Positions 8,399 to 14,850 are shown, counted from the first letter of the stretch. The stretch is 20,344 nt of DNA from 2-01-FULL-39-33 sp964361645 (GCA_964361645.1 CAYIBK010000019.1:1-20344); one strand, 5' to 3'. The notes: generated by a model not told the origin, from the letters alone. Translations and numbers: made by a program.

Positions 8399-8846
8399 AT
8401 GCCAAACAATTTTAAATCAATAACCAAAACCAGAGTAAGTAATCGGGTGTCTATATACAGTACTAACGCTTATTGTCCTTATAACTGGTTCGATGGTAAT
8501 TGCCTCACTTCTACCCTCATCCGGTTTAGGCAATTTTTATGCCGGTAGCACTGGCACTGTTGTGTATGGTTGCTGTATATACCAGTATAAACAATCAGGG
8601 GGACGAGATATGGAATATACAACTGCGGCAAACTGTACAAAACTTATAGCTGACAGTGGTATTAATGATCCAGCTATTCATTGATATCCCGGACAATTTT
8701 GTGGTGATGATCCTTATAAACCACCACCATGTCCTGTTGGTAAAAGACCCTGCTCGACATACAAAGGGACTATTTGTTGTGGCATCAATGATCTTTGTAA
8801 ATCAGATCAAGATACTGATGTGCCATACTGTCTACCGACATCTTAA
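8399..8846 (+). pseudogene. Broken gene for a Cys-rich membrane-anchored/secreted protein
   Basis: The reading frame starting at 8399 gives MPNNFKSITKTRVS, a basic N-terminus. A shift of one base near 8436-8450 then gives VIGCLYTVLTLIVLITGSMV, a hydrophobic anchor or signal. That frame runs on through GLGNFYAGSTGT and CTKLIADSGI to a TGA at 8682-8684. Beyond it the same frame continues with FCGDDPYK, CPVGKRPC, GTICCGIND and PYCLPTS to TAA at 8844-8846. The continuity of a Cys-rich secreted-type sequence across both lesions argues for one gene with a frameshift and a nonsense mutation. Sequencing error is an alternative. TGA read as Gly, known in some Patescibacteria, is unlikely because the other genes contain no internal TGA. 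Function is unknown. Confidence 0.6.
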
Positions 8847-8883
8847 GTATGTTTAAAAAACGAAACAAGCAATAAAACTTAAA

Positions 8884-9495
8884 ATGAAAAATCACACTGT
8901 AGTTTTAACGGTTATTGGTTTCTTTTTTATAATCTTTGGCACCTTCGCTATGGATTATGCCATTTATAGGCATGAGCCGTCATGGGTGTGGTGGTTTTGC
9001 TATGTGGGCATGATTATAATCGGTTTTGGCCTGGTTTATAAAATTCCCAAACTGATTATCAGCCAGCTTTATATTTTAACCATACCGCTGATAATCTGGC
9101 TGACTGATTTTTCCTATACTTTTATAACCGGGCAAAAATTATGGGGAGTAACCAGTTATTTTTTCTCTAAAGATTTGCTTCTATCAGCTAGAATTGTCGC
9201 TTTGGAACATTTCTTTTTATTGCCCCTAGCTTATTTATCGCTTTATTTTATAATCGGCCAAGAAAAAATAAAAAATGCCTGGGTGATTAGTTTGGTTCAA
9301 ATATCTATTATTTATTTAATAGTAAAATTTCTAACTGATGGCACGCAAAATGTTAATTGCGTTATCAAATCATGTTTTCCTTATGTGCCATCGGACAATA
9401 TTTATCCCTTACGTTGGTTTTTAATTTATATCTCCATGATTTTTATCACTAAATTCACTCTTGATTTGATTATTTATCTTAAAAATAGAAAATAG
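8884..9495 (+). CDS. Unrecognised multi-pass membrane protein
   Basis: I do not recognise this 203-aa protein. Hydrophobic segments lie at about residues 7-28, 34-51, 56-76, 102-123, 134-149 and 178-196, so six helices are likely. Polar loops contain HEPSWVWW, SYTFITGQKLWG and a Cys-containing external loop (NCVIKSCFPYVPSDN) before PLRWFLIY. The end is basic (LKNRK), suggesting a cytoplasmic C-terminus. There is no SD before the ATG. The gene begins 38 nt after the Cys-rich pseudogene and lies upstream of the helicase-nuclease, which has its own promoter-like -10. Confidence 0.8.
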   Translation: MKNHTVVLTVIGFFFIIFGTFAMDYAIYRHEPSWVWWFCYVGMIIIGFGLVYKIPKLIISQLYILTIPLIIWLTDFSYTFITGQKLWGVTSYFFSKDLLLSARIVALEHFFLLPLAYLSLYFIIGQEKIKNAWVISLVQISIIYLIVKFLTDGTQNVNCVIKSCFPYVPSDNIYPLRWFLIYISMIFITKFTLDLIIYLKNRK

Positions 9496-9524
9496 TAAAA
9501 CTCCTTCATTTATCAGCTTTAATC

Positions 9525-9533
9525 TGCTAAAAT
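9525..9533 (+). promoter_or_regulatory. Possible extended -10 promoter for helicase-nuclease gene
   Basis: TGCTAAAAT matches an extended -10 with one deviation from TATAAT. It lies 29 nt before the ATG at 9562. TTCATT sits 17 nt upstream as a weak -35. Confidence 0.45.
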
Positions 9534-9561
9534 AACTTTAAACTAAATTATTGGTTACTTT

Positions 9562-12555
9562 ATGTCAGATTTGCTTATCAATTTAAACAAACAACAGCAA
9601 GAAGCAGTTACTCACGACAGGGGACCGCTTTTAATAGTGGCTGGAGCCGGCACTGGCAAAACCACTGTTATCACCAGCCGCATCGCTTATTTGATAGAAA
9701 AAGACAAATGCCAGCCGGAAGAAATTTTGGCTCTGACTTTTACCGATAGGGCGGCGGGTGAGATGGAAGAAAGGGTTGATAAACTCTTGCCTTACGGCTA
9801 TGTTGATTTATGGATTTCCACTTTCCATTCTTTTGCTGAAAGAATCTTAAAAGAAAACGGTTTGGAAATAGGCCTGCCCACGGACTTTAAATTGCTTTCC
9901 CAAACGGGGCAGTGGATGCTCGTGAGAAATAATTTAGATAAGTTTGATCTTGATTATTACAAGCCACTGGGCAACCCCACCAAATATATTCATAACCTGA
10001 TAAAACATTTTTCCAGAGCTAAAGACGAGAATATCACACCCAATGATTACCAAAAATATGTGGCTAGTGTTTTAAAAATAAAAGATCAGACCAAATTAGC
10101 TCGTGAACTTCTGGAGCCGGGATCAATAGAAGAATTAGATTCGGAAGAATTGAACCAGGCTATCTCGCAAGAATTAAAAAAATTAGAAGAAACTGCTAAG
10201 GCCTACAAAACCTATCAGCAACTTCTTTTGGATAATAATTCTTTAGATTTTGGCGATTTGATAAGTTATTTGTTAAAACTTTTTTCTGAGAGAAAAAATG
10301 TTTTAGCTAAATATCGTTCTAAATTCAAATACATTTTAGTGGACGAATTCCAAGATACTAATTTTGCCCAATACCATCTGGTTAAAATGTTGGCTTCCCC
10401 CAAAAACAACATCACCGTAGTGGGTGATGACGATCAGGCTATTTATAAATTCCGCGGAGCTTCTATTTCCAATATTTTGCAGTTTAAAGATGATTATAAA
10501 GATTCAAAGGAAGTTTTTTTAAATACCAATTATCGCAGCGCTCAAAATATCCTGGATTTAACATATAAGTTTATTCAATTGAATAATCCTTACCGCTTGG
10601 AAATTAAATTAGCTAAAAAAGATGGCGGATTAAATAAGAAACTGGAGGCTCACAGTAAAACTAACGGCGAATTGTTTCATCTTCATGGCCAAAATTTGGA
10701 AGACGAGGTGAAACTGGTGACGGATAAGATAATTGATATTTACAATAAAAATAAAGAATTGAAATGGTCTGATTTTGCTATTTTAGTTCGGGCCAATTCC
10801 AGCGCCAATGAATTTATTTACGCTCTAGAGCAAGCCAAAGTGCCTTATAATTTTCTGGCTTCCAAAGGCTTGTATGCCAAGAAAATAATTTTGGATATTT
10901 TGGCTTTCCTAAAACTGTTGGATAATTACCATGAAAGTGTGGCTATGTATCGGTTGATATCTATGTCACTTTGGGGGATACCACAGAGAGACATTATGAA
11001 TTTCAATTACTGGGCTGGCCGAAAGGGTCTTTCGCTTTATGAATCGCTTCATCAGTCTAGCGGATTAAATAATCTTAGTTTGGAAGTGCAGAAAAAAGTT
11101 TCTAAGGTTATGAAGCTAATAACTGACTTTTCACAGTTAGCGAGTAGTGGCAAGAGAACCACAGAAATAATCCAAAGTTTTATGGATGAATCAGGTTATC
11201 TGAAAGCCTTAACCAGTAAAGATTCCGATAAAAACCATGAGGAATTATCATACCTTAATCAGTTTTTTAAAAAGGTGCAGGAATTTGAAAAGGAAAATAA
11301 TGACAAATCAGTTAAAAGTTTTTTAAACCTAATAGATTTGGAATTGGAATCGGGCGAAGAGGGAAGCCTCTCAACCATAACAGATCAAGACGATCCGGAT
11401 ACGGTAAAAATAATGACCGTTCATGCTTCCAAGGGTTTGGAATTTGCCTATGTTTTTTTACCCAATATGGTGGATAAAAGATTTCCCACTACCGCCAAAG
11501 GCGAGGCGATTAAACTGCCTGATAAACTAATCAAAGAAATAGTGCCGGAAGGAGATATGCACTTACAGGAAGAAAGAAGACTTTTTTATGTGGCTATGAC
11601 CAGATCTAAAAACGGGCTTTATTTTTCTTCAGCGGAAAATTATGGCGGTGCCAGATCCAAGAAAATTTCCAGATTTCTGCAAGAGTTAAAAGACATCGGC
11701 TTGCCACTATCTAAAACCGTAAAAACAGAAGTTAAAACCGAAGAAATAAAACCAAAAAGTAGCCCAGAAATCACCAAGCCCAAATTGCCAGCTAAATTTT
11801 CTTTTACTAGATTAAAAGCCTTTGAGACCTGCCCTTACCAATACAGATTTTCTTTTATCTTAAAAGTGCCCACTCCAGGCAAGCCTCAATTTTCCTTTGG
11901 CCGAACTATGCACAATAGTTTACAAAAGCTTTTGGCCTTAGTGGATAAAAGAATACATATCAAACAACAGGAATTAATACCTAGCCAAGATAAAAAAGAG
12001 GTTGATTTGGATGATGTTATGTCTATATACAAAGAATCTTTTATTGATGACTGGTTTCCTGATCAAAAAACCAAGAAAGATTATTGGGCTAAGGGAGAGA
12101 AATCACTCAAACAATTTTATGAACAAAACAAGAACAATTGGCCCAAGACCTTGTATTTAGAATATCCTTTTAATCTTCATATTACAGATAACCAAGAAAA
12201 CTTTACCCTTTATGGCGTGATAGACAGGATTGATAAAGTGAATGGGGGAGTGAGAATAGTAGACTATAAAACAGGTTTGTCTAAAGAAAAATTAACTCTA
12301 GAAGATAAAGAACAACTCTTGATCTATCAAATGGCAGTTGAAAGTGTCTTAAAAGAACCGGTTAAAGAATTAGTTTTCCATTATCTGGATGATAATAGGG
12401 AAATATCTTTTTTGGGGACAGAAAAAGAATTGGAAAAAACAAAAGCCAAAATACTAAATAATATAAACGGCATAAAGCTGGCTGATTTCCAACCCAAGCC
12501 TGGTATGATGTGCAGATATTGTGACTTCAATAGCATTTGTGAATACAGAGCCTAA
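9562..12555 (+). CDS. UvrD/PcrA-type superfamily-1 helicase fused to RecB-family Fe-S nuclease
   Basis: The N-terminal half is a UvrD/Rep/PcrA helicase. It has a Q-motif LNKQQQEAV, motif I GAGTGKT (28-34), motif II VDEFQDTN (about 260-267), motif III VVGDDDQAIYKFRG, motif IV NTNYRS, motif V MTVHASKGLEF and motif VI EERRLFYVAMTR (about 670). After a Lys/Pro linker (about 725-745), a PD-(D/E)XK nuclease follows, with IDRID (Asp888) and VDYKTG (Asp901, Lys903). Cys757 and the C-terminal cluster Cys984, Cys987, Cys993 match the AddB-type 4Fe-4S staple that surrounds such nucleases. The 997-aa protein probably does double-strand break end resection or repair without separate RecBCD or AddAB subunits. 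It is intact and followed by a strong terminator. Confidence 0.93.
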   Translation: MSDLLINLNKQQQEAVTHDRGPLLIVAGAGTGKTTVITSRIAYLIEKDKCQPEEILALTFTDRAAGEMEERVDKLLPYGYVDLWISTFHSFAERILKENGLEIGLPTDFKLLSQTGQWMLVRNNLDKFDLDYYKPLGNPTKYIHNLIKHFSRAKDENITPNDYQKYVASVLKIKDQTKLARELLEPGSIEELDSEELNQAISQELKKLEETAKAYKTYQQLLLDNNSLDFGDLISYLLKLFSERKNVLAKYRSKFKYILVDEFQDTNFAQYHLVKMLASPKNNITVVGDDDQAIYKFRGASISNILQFKDDYKDSKEVFLNTNYRSAQNILDLTYKFIQLNNPYRLEIKLAKKDGGLNKKLEAHSKTNGELFHLHGQNLEDEVKLVTDKIIDIYNKNKELKWSDFAILVRANSSANEFIYALEQAKVPYNFLASKGLYAKKIILDILAFLKLLDNYHESVAMYRLISMSLWGIPQRDIMNFNYWAGRKGLSLYESLHQSSGLNNLSLEVQKKVSKVMKLITDFSQLASSGKRTTEIIQSFMDESGYLKALTSKDSDKNHEELSYLNQFFKKVQEFEKENNDKSVKSFLNLIDLELESGEEGSLSTITDQDDPDTVKIMTVHASKGLEFAYVFLPNMVDKRFPTTAKGEAIKLPDKLIKEIVPEGDMHLQEERRLFYVAMTRSKNGLYFSSAENYGGARSKKISRFLQELKDIGLPLSKTVKTEVKTEEIKPKSSPEITKPKLPAKFSFTRLKAFETCPYQYRFSFILKVPTPGKPQFSFGRTMHNSLQKLLALVDKRIHIKQQELIPSQDKKEVDLDDVMSIYKESFIDDWFPDQKTKKDYWAKGEKSLKQFYEQNKNNWPKTLYLEYPFNLHITDNQENFTLYGVIDRIDKVNGGVRIVDYKTGLSKEKLTLEDKEQLLIYQMAVESVLKEPVKELVFHYLDDNREISFLGTEKELEKTKAKILNNINGIKLADFQPKPGMMCRYCDFNSICEYRA

Positions 12556-12594
12556 GGCTTGTGACATAAAAATTATAACTCATAACCTAAAAAT

Positions 12595-12623
12595 AAAAAC
12601 CATTCCAGTAGGAGTGGTTTTTT
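12595..12623 (+). terminator. Intrinsic terminator after helicase-nuclease gene
   Basis: ACCATTCC (from 12599) and GGAGTGGT (12611-12618) pair around the tetraloop AGTA, with an A-run before and TTTTTT after. It lies 40 nt after the stop and isolates the island downstream. Confidence 0.85.
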
Positions 12624-12737
12624 GTCTGTGGATAATTATTTTTAAACAATTAATATTACATCACGATTGTTGAGTTATGGCAAGTCTTTAATTTTGGCTT
12701 ATTTTACTTATTTTTAAGCTAAAAACAGGTCCAGCTA

Positions 12738-12766
12738 TTGACAAGATTTAATATATGTGATATAAT
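12738..12766 (+). promoter_or_regulatory. Exact-consensus sigma-70 promoter driving the island
   Basis: TTGACA (12738-12743), a 17-nt spacer and TATAAT (12761-12766) match the sigma-70 consensus exactly, the only such promoter in the window. The predicted start is about 12773. It opens a leader of about 240 nt ahead of the first island gene. Confidence 0.88.
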
Positions 12767-12772
12767 GCCATA

Positions 12773-13011
12773 ACAATTAGGAGAGAGAAAACAACATCAG
12801 TATATATTTCTTATATAGTGATCACCGCAAAGGAACCCTTCTCTCCTAATACAGGGTTCTTTTGTTTTAAGGGAGTGAATCTTTTAAATGCTTGTCAAAG
12901 AGATTCGAAGCTCCTTGTTAGGGCGTCAGCTAGTTATCTAGTGATGTCGCCCTATGACAAGGGTCTTTGAATGAATACAACCTAATGAATACAACCAAGG
13001 GAGTTGAACAG
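12773..13011 (+). ncRNA. Structured leader or small RNA with pseudoknot/attenuator potential
   Basis: The transcript start region has ATTAGGAGAG (12776-12785), complementary to CTCTCCTAAT (12841-12850). The latter lies in the loop of an 11-bp hairpin, AAAGGAACCCT (12829-12839) with AGGGTTCTTTT (12853-12863), followed by GTTTT. This arrangement can form a pseudoknot, or an attenuator in which the two pairings compete. Downstream, AAGGGAG/CTCCTT encloses GAATCTTT/AAAGAGATTC (12869-12916). A long hairpin follows at 12913-12962: CCTTGT/ACAAGG, AGGGCG/CGCCCT and CTAG-TTAT-CTAG. These two share CCTT, so they also compete. A 12-nt tandem duplication ATGAATACAACC lies just before the first gene. The element might be a free small RNA ending near 12868, or a riboswitch-like leader. 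I recognise no known family. Confidence 0.6.
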
Positions 13012-13266
13012 ATGAAGATGATAGTATTACTTAGCTCGGAAGATTTAGATCGCAATCATTGCAAGGAATATGCCCAACAAGTAACATGGCATAGTTTGAG
13101 TGGTGAGGCTCAATTAGCGGTTAATGCGGCAGGATGGGCCACCTACCTCTCTGAAAAGGGGAATACTGTGGTGCTAGCACCCCATATTCTTCAAACCCTC
13201 GCCGATAGAAGGGCGAACTCAGAGATTGAAGAGGCCTTGATATGTTTATGTCGGGCCGTACAATAA
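13012..13266 (+). CDS. Island gene 1: unrecognised 84-aa protein
   Basis: I do not recognise this protein. The start at 13012 is chosen because AAGGGAG (12997-13003) lies 8 nt before it. An in-frame upstream ATG at 12967 has no ribosome site and would add 15 residues. The sequence opens MKMIVLLSSEDLDRN, which looks like a beta strand followed by polar loops. It continues with an Ala-rich helix (EAQLAVNAAGWATYLSEKG), a strand TVVLAPH and a C-terminal helix with two Cys (ALICLCRAVQ). This is compatible with a small alpha/beta fold. No signal peptide is seen. A GC-rich hairpin follows 8 nt after the stop. Base composition is richer in G+C than in the flanking genes. Confidence 0.75.
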   Translation: MKMIVLLSSEDLDRNHCKEYAQQVTWHSLSGEAQLAVNAAGWATYLSEKGNTVVLAPHILQTLADRRANSEIEEALICLCRAVQ

Positions 13267-13274
13267 CAAACCTT

Positions 13275-13307
13275 GGTGGGTGTCAGTAGCAATACTAGGC
13301 ACCCACC
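13275..13307 (+). repeat. GC-rich hairpin closing island gene 1
   Basis: GGTGGGTG (13275-13282) pairs perfectly with CACCCACC (13300-13307), with AGTA/TACT inside. No U-tract follows, so it is not a standard terminator. It sits immediately before a CAAAACTAT element, as at the other three gene ends. Confidence 0.8.
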
Positions 13308-13383
13308 CCAAAACTATCATGCCAATCCCGTAAATCCCCTCTTTTAATTTAGTGAGATCGGCAGATTAGCAAGATAGTTTTGG
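13308..13383. repeat. CAAAACTAT inverted-repeat element 1
   Basis: The left arm CCAAAACTATCATGCCAAT (13308-13326) is inverted at 13365-13383. The interior carries CCGTAAAT...ATTTAGTGAGATCGG. Element 3 (14024-14099) is its reverse complement, same length, with only three differences over 76 nt. Confidence 0.9.
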
Positions 13384-13421
13384 GAAGAATTAAGTGAAAT
13401 TAAAAAAGGAGGAGAATGGCC

Positions 13422-13568
13422 ATGTGGTCAAACTTCAAAATAAATTGTGAAAAGTTGTTTGTTCTTTGGCGCATCACCGAAAGCAACCGTCGTCTCCGGT
13501 TGCTGTACGGATTTGCGTTTCACACTCGGAACTTCCGACGTATGTACGCAAAAGTGCGTTGGAACTAG
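13422..13568 (+). CDS. Island gene 2: 48-aa Arg/aromatic-rich small protein
   Basis: This small gene has one of the best ribosome sites in the window, AGGAGG at 13407-13412, 9 nt before ATG 13422. A second in-frame ATG at 13416 is too close to the SD to be preferred. The product begins MWSNFKINCEKLFVLWRI and continues with ESNRRLRLLYGFAF and an Arg-rich tail RNFRRMYAKVRWN. It carries a high positive charge and many Trp/Phe/Tyr, so a nucleic-acid-binding or membrane-active peptide is possible. That is inference only. Longer overlapping open frames here lack a ribosome site. A GGGGAG/CTCCCC hairpin begins 8 nt after the stop. Confidence 0.6.
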   Translation: MWSNFKINCEKLFVLWRITESNRRLRLLYGFAFHTRNFRRMYAKVRWN

Positions 13569-13575
13569 ATTGATT

Positions 13576-13603
13576 GGGGAGTTCGGCCAAAACCGCGCTC
13601 CCC
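13576..13603 (+). repeat. GGGGAG/CTCCCC hairpin closing island gene 2
   Basis: GGGGAG (13576-13581) pairs with CTCCCC (13598-13603), with CGG/CCG inside around CCAAAA. One base separates it from inverted-repeat element 2. There is no U-tract. Confidence 0.8.
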
Positions 13604-13604
13604 A

Positions 13605-13695
13605 CCAAAACTATCTTGTCAATTGGAGGGTTCTATTTCTTATGTTGAAATAAACAAAAAGGAAAGAATAAAATCGATTGACTGGATAGTTTTGG
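13605..13695. repeat. CAAAACTAT inverted-repeat element 2
   Basis: The left arm CCAAAACTATCTTGTCAAT starts at 13605. The right arm GATTGACTGGATAGTTTTGG ends at 13695. Both arms share GTCAAT where the other elements have GCYAAT, so the pairing is kept although the sequence differs. An inner TATTTC/GAAATA stem is present. The interior is unrelated to elements 1 and 3. Confidence 0.88.
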
Positions 13696-13736
13696 CAGAT
13701 AACTGAAGACAACAACATAAAAGGAGCAAACATCAC

Positions 13737-13979
13737 ATGCTACTATCAAGTATGAAACCAGACCAATTGAGGTTGAGGGTCATCATGGTAGATATTCCCT
13801 TCGACACATCATCGATTGTCCGGTTAAACCAAAGAGGCAATACCACAGACATCGACCTGGCCAGCGGCACGAGCCTCCGGTTTACCCCAACTAAGGGGTG
13901 GACCTGCTGGGACGATAAGACCCGAAAAGTGCGGTTTCCCTATGAAGCCCAAGTCTTCCCCCAGGTCTTCGTAGGCTAA
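13737..13979 (+). CDS. Island gene 3: unrecognised 80-aa protein
   Basis: I do not recognise this protein. GGAG at 13723-13726 lies 10 nt before the ATG. The sequence alternates hydrophobic and polar residues: LRLRVIMVDIPFD, SIVRLNQRGNTTDIDLASGTSLRF, GWTCWDDKTRKVRFPYEAQVFPQV. This reads as an all-beta small domain, perhaps SH3- or OB-like, without cysteine clusters. It has no signal peptide or membrane segment. Codons are markedly richer in G and C (CGG, CCC, GGG, GAC) than in the flanking housekeeping genes, which fits acquisition from elsewhere. A hairpin begins 7 nt after the stop. The gene lies between inverted copies of the 76-nt element (elements 1 and 3). Confidence 0.72.
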   Translation: MLLSSMKPDQLRLRVIMVDIPFDTSSIVRLNQRGNTTDIDLASGTSLRFTPTKGWTCWDDKTRKVRFPYEAQVFPQVFVG

Positions 13980-13985
13980 CCATTG

Positions 13986-14022
13986 GGGGAGCACAGCAAT
14001 CCAAAAGAAAGCTGCGCTCCCC
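13986..14022 (+). repeat. GGGGAGC/GCTCCCC hairpin closing island gene 3
   Basis: GGGGAGC (13986-13992) pairs with GCTCCCC (14016-14022), and CAGC with GCTG inside. The loop AATCCAAAAGAAA is identical to that at 14709-14745, so the two hairpins are duplicates. Confidence 0.85.
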
Positions 14023-14023
14023 A

Positions 14024-14099
14024 CCAAAACTATCTTGCTAATCTGCTGATCTCACTAAATTAAAGGAGGGGATTTACGGGATTGGCATGATAGTTGTGG
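14024..14099. repeat. CAAAACTAT inverted-repeat element 3 (reverse copy of element 1)
   Basis: Read forward, this 76-nt element matches the reverse complement of 13308-13383 at 73 of 76 positions. Its ends are CCAAAACTATCTTGCTAAT and ATTGGCATGATAGTTGTGG. It lies in the 5' region of island gene 4. Confidence 0.92.
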
Positions 14100-14141
14100 G
14101 AAATAAACAAAGACGCACATTCAAACTTGGGAGATAGCGAA

Positions 14142-14705
14142 GTGGAATTATCAATTCCAGCTTTTATAATAGGATTGGTTCTAAACACTGCCTGGTGTAT
14201 GGCAATGTATATCATCCAGCAAAGAGAAATAAGAGCTGGAATAATTCAGAAGCATGGCACGAAAGTTCCTGGCACCAATCAGCGGTTCCTGCATTGGCAG
14301 GACTTTTACTGCCAACGATTTGGTAACACTATTGGCTTAACTATATTGTCTATTGGCTTCTGCCATTTAGTTTTTTATGGGTTCATCACTTCAAACCAAT
14401 GGATAATACTGGTCACAATTATTGCGATCGATGCTATAGAATTTACCATAATGTGCTTGGGCAGTAAGCACAAGCCAGATTCTGGTTATCCTAAAATCGG
14501 CCAGGTTAGTTGGTGCGGATTAACGCATTCAATTTACCATGGCATGAATATGGCTATGGCGATACTTTGCGTCTGGCATTTGATCGCTGGCAATCTTCTA
14601 GGACCTGTAATGTGGCTAACACTAGTGGGCGGTATATTCTACCTACTATGCAATGCCGCCGACATCAAGTCTGGCCATTTCGACCAAATCAAATACAACC
14701 AATAA
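14142..14705 (+). CDS. Island gene 4: unrecognised polytopic membrane protein (187 aa)
   Basis: I do not recognise the family. GTG at 14142 is chosen because GGGAG (14129-14133) lies 8 nt before it. A TTG at 14094 opens the same frame but lies inside element 3 and has no site. Hydrophobic segments occur at about residues 4-25, 64-85, 88-107, 135-153 and 154-172, so four or five helices are likely. A polar loop after helix 1 has QQREIRAGIIQKHG. Conserved-looking polar or aromatic clusters are HWQDFYCQRFGN and QVSWCGLTHSIYHGMN. His and Cys residues near helix ends could bind metal or haem, but nothing proves this. The closing hairpin begins 4 nt after the stop. Confidence 0.78.
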   Translation: MELSIPAFIIGLVLNTAWCMAMYIIQQREIRAGIIQKHGTKVPGTNQRFLHWQDFYCQRFGNTIGLTILSIGFCHLVFYGFITSNQWIILVTIIAIDAIEFTIMCLGSKHKPDSGYPKIGQVSWCGLTHSIYHGMNMAMAILCVWHLIAGNLLGPVMWLTLVGGIFYLLCNAADIKSGHFDQIKYNQ

Positions 14706-14708
14706 GTC

Positions 14709-14745
14709 GGGGAGATCAGCAATCCAAAAGAAAGCTGTGCTCCCC
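14709..14745 (+). repeat. GGGGAG/CTCCCC hairpin closing island gene 4
   Basis: GGGGAG (14709-14714) pairs with CTCCCC (14740-14745), and CAGC with GCTG around the same loop as the hairpin at 13986. It is a duplicated module ending a different gene. Confidence 0.85.
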
Positions 14746-14746
14746 G

Positions 14747-14829
14747 CCAAAACTATCTTGCTAATATAGAATATTCCAGAAAATGTAAATAATGAGGGAA
14801 TTGAAATCAATTTGGCAAGATAGTTTTGG
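14747..14829. repeat. CAAAACTAT inverted-repeat element 4
   Basis: The left arm CCAAAACTATCTTGCTAAT (14747-14765) is inverted at the right end, TTTGGCAAGATAGTTTTGG (14811-14829). The interior is unrelated to the other elements and AT-rich. Confidence 0.9.
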
Positions 14830-14830
14830 A

Positions 14831-14850
14831 CCTGCCTGCCGGCAGGCAGG
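14831..14850. repeat. Perfect 20-nt palindrome CCTGCCTGCCGGCAGGCAGG
   Basis: The sequence is an exact palindrome built on CCTG/CAGG and placed one base after element 4. It is much richer in G+C than its surroundings. From memory, such palindromes recur in candidate-phyla genomes, but this cannot be tested here. Confidence 0.85.

Noticed and set aside
8682..8684. TGA read as glycine (genetic code 25)
   Set aside because: All clear housekeeping genes are free of internal TGA, and the FeoA-like gene ends with TGA. Local decay or sequencing error explains the broken Cys-rich frame better.
13447..13653. 68-codon open frame overlapping island gene 2
   Set aside because: It has no ribosome site and runs through the closing hairpin and into element 2. 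The 48-codon gene in another frame has AGGAGG at a good distance.
13824..14027. Minus-strand 67-codon frame opposite island gene 3
   Set aside because: It would start inside element 3 and its hairpin, with no ribosome site. The plus-strand gene has an SD sequence and fits the array.
13275..14745. The GGGGAG/CTCCCC hairpins as intrinsic terminators
   Set aside because: None has a following U-tract. Instead an inverted-repeat element follows at once. They may stabilise or process RNA, but standard termination is not supported.
14510..14764. 84-codon frame inside island gene 4
   Set aside because: It lies in another frame of the membrane-protein gene, has no SD, and extends through the closing hairpin into element 4.
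13275..14829. Integron cassette array with attC sites
   Set aside because: The layout is similar, but the element ends (CCAAAAC/GTTTTGG) do not fit the RYYYAAC/GTTRRRY core sites, and no tyrosine integron integrase is in the window. Only the formal resemblance is kept.
13308..14829. CRISPR array
   Set aside because: The repeats are palindromic elements hundreds of bases apart with genes between them, not short direct repeats with uniform spacers. No cas genes are present.
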